Of a DNA stretch of 5,360 nt, positions 4,779-5,360 are shown piece by piece; position 1 is the first letter of the stretch, and every line of letters begins with the position of its first letter. The notes beneath the pieces are model-generated. The model saw only the letters and a program-made list of their open reading frames with translations, ran no database searches and was not told the origin of the DNA. The stretch is from Saprospiraceae bacterium (GTDB taxonomy: Bacteria; Bacteroidota; Bacteroidia; Chitinophagales; Saprospiraceae): the NCBI GenBank assembly GCA_023300255.1, contig JALZWC010000636.1:1-5360 (forward strand). Direction: 5' to 3'. A program made the position numbers and the translations under genes.

Positions 4779-5360
4779 CTACGTAATAAGAGAACGAACC
4801 TTAAACTCCGCCCGATCCCAAGCCCCTGTCGCCATAACCTCTCGAATAGCCATCACCACATCATATATATCCACATAGCGCAAATACATAGGCGTGATAC
4901 CAAAGCGCAAAATATCAGGCGTCCGAAAATCAGAAATAATCTGTTTCCGTTTAATAGCTTGATAGATTGCATGACCTTCTGGATGACTAAACGCTACATG
5001 TCCTGCACGTTGAGTAGCATCAGTTGGACTCGCTAATTGAAAACCATATGTTCCACAAGCTTGATCCATTAAATGTATAAATAATTCACTTAATTGAATA
5101 CATTTTTGGCGTAAAGCTGCAATACTTGTCTTTTGAAAGAGATCTACCCCACTCTCTAATGCTGTCATTCCTAGCATCACAGGTGTACCAGCTCGAAAGC
5201 GTTCAACAGAAGCTTTTGGCTCATAATCTTCTGCGAAAGCAAAGGGATCTGCATGCCCCATCCAACCCGATAACATATTCTGAGCAGTTGCTTGATGTTT
5301 TTTAGGTACATAAATAAATCCCGGTGCTCCTGGGCCACCATTCAAAAATTTATAGCCACA
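4779..5360 (-). CDS. kynU: Kynureninase, C-terminal part (start beyond the window)
   Basis: Kynureninase is a PLP-dependent hydrolase that cleaves L-kynurenine to anthranilate and alanine, or 3-hydroxykynurenine to 3-hydroxyanthranilate, in tryptophan degradation and NAD synthesis. The frame stays open to the last base of the window and gives 193 residues before the TAG at 4779-4781. The first visible residues are CGYKFLNGGPGAPGF, the family motif around the lysine that binds PLP (K at visible residue 4). Later conserved parts include the GWMGH segment, FRAGTPVMLGMTALESGVDLF, and near the end FRTPDILRFGITPMYLRYVDIYDVV. A TTG at 5343-5345 inside the PLP motif is a leucine codon, not the start. 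Full-length enzymes have about 415-465 residues, so slightly more than half is missing at the N-terminus because of the window edge. No other tryptophan-pathway gene is visible beside it. Confidence 0.95.
   Translation of the reverse strand, partial: CGYKFLNGGPGAPGFIYVPKKHQATAQNMLSGWMGHADPFAFAEDYEPKASVERFRAGTPVMLGMTALESGVDLFQKTSIAALRQKCIQLSELFIHLMDQACGTYGFQLASPTDATQRAGHVAFSHPEGHAIYQAIKRKQIISDFRTPDILRFGITPMYLRYVDIYDVVMAIREVMATGAWDRAEFKVRSLIT

Overview
The window is AT-rich and carries five protein genes. Two of them run off its edges. Several traits point to a Bacteroidota genome: a TAnnTTTG-type -7 promoter box in front of the TetR gene, A/T-rich leaders without clear Shine-Dalgarno sites, an LTxxQ (Spy/CpxP-like) protein with a Lys/Gly tail, and long intergenic blocks of palindromic and TGATT-rich repeats. 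The phylum call is an inference from these traits; no 16S or marker gene is present and I do not name a genus.

Layout. On the plus strand, 1-369 is the 3' part of an LTxxQ-motif protein. It converges on a minus-strand unit across a strong hairpin that can terminate transcription in both directions (483-516). The minus-strand unit reads right to left: a TetR-family regulator (2476-3096), then a large acyl-CoA dehydrogenase with a C-terminal extension (615-2432), 43 bp apart. A perfect 18-bp palindrome lies between the predicted -7 box and the start codon of the TetR gene, so the regulator probably represses itself and the dehydrogenase behind it. The expected inducer would be a fatty acid or acyl-CoA, but that part is inference.

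The 684-bp gap 3097-3780 has no credible gene. It contains a diverged 48-bp direct repeat and a row of stem-loops. The last is a perfect 25-bp inverted repeat (3553-3616) whose arms are themselves hairpins, an architecture like that of REPIN elements, and it is nested in a second, imperfect inverted repeat (3527-3681).

Next on the minus strand is a 209-residue protein with a beta-rich N-terminal part and C-terminal TPRs (3781-4410). A 368-bp gap follows, almost filled by a nested repeat: a 49-bp inverted repeat (4443-4491 and 4727-4775) encloses two tandem 92-bp units. Its right end is 3 bp from the stop codon of a kynureninase gene (4779-5360, minus strand), which lacks its N-terminal half because the window ends.

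The genes are ordinary metabolic and regulatory ones and do not form a recognisable new system. The most unusual content is the two intergenic palindromic repeat complexes and the promoter-operator arrangement of the TetR gene.
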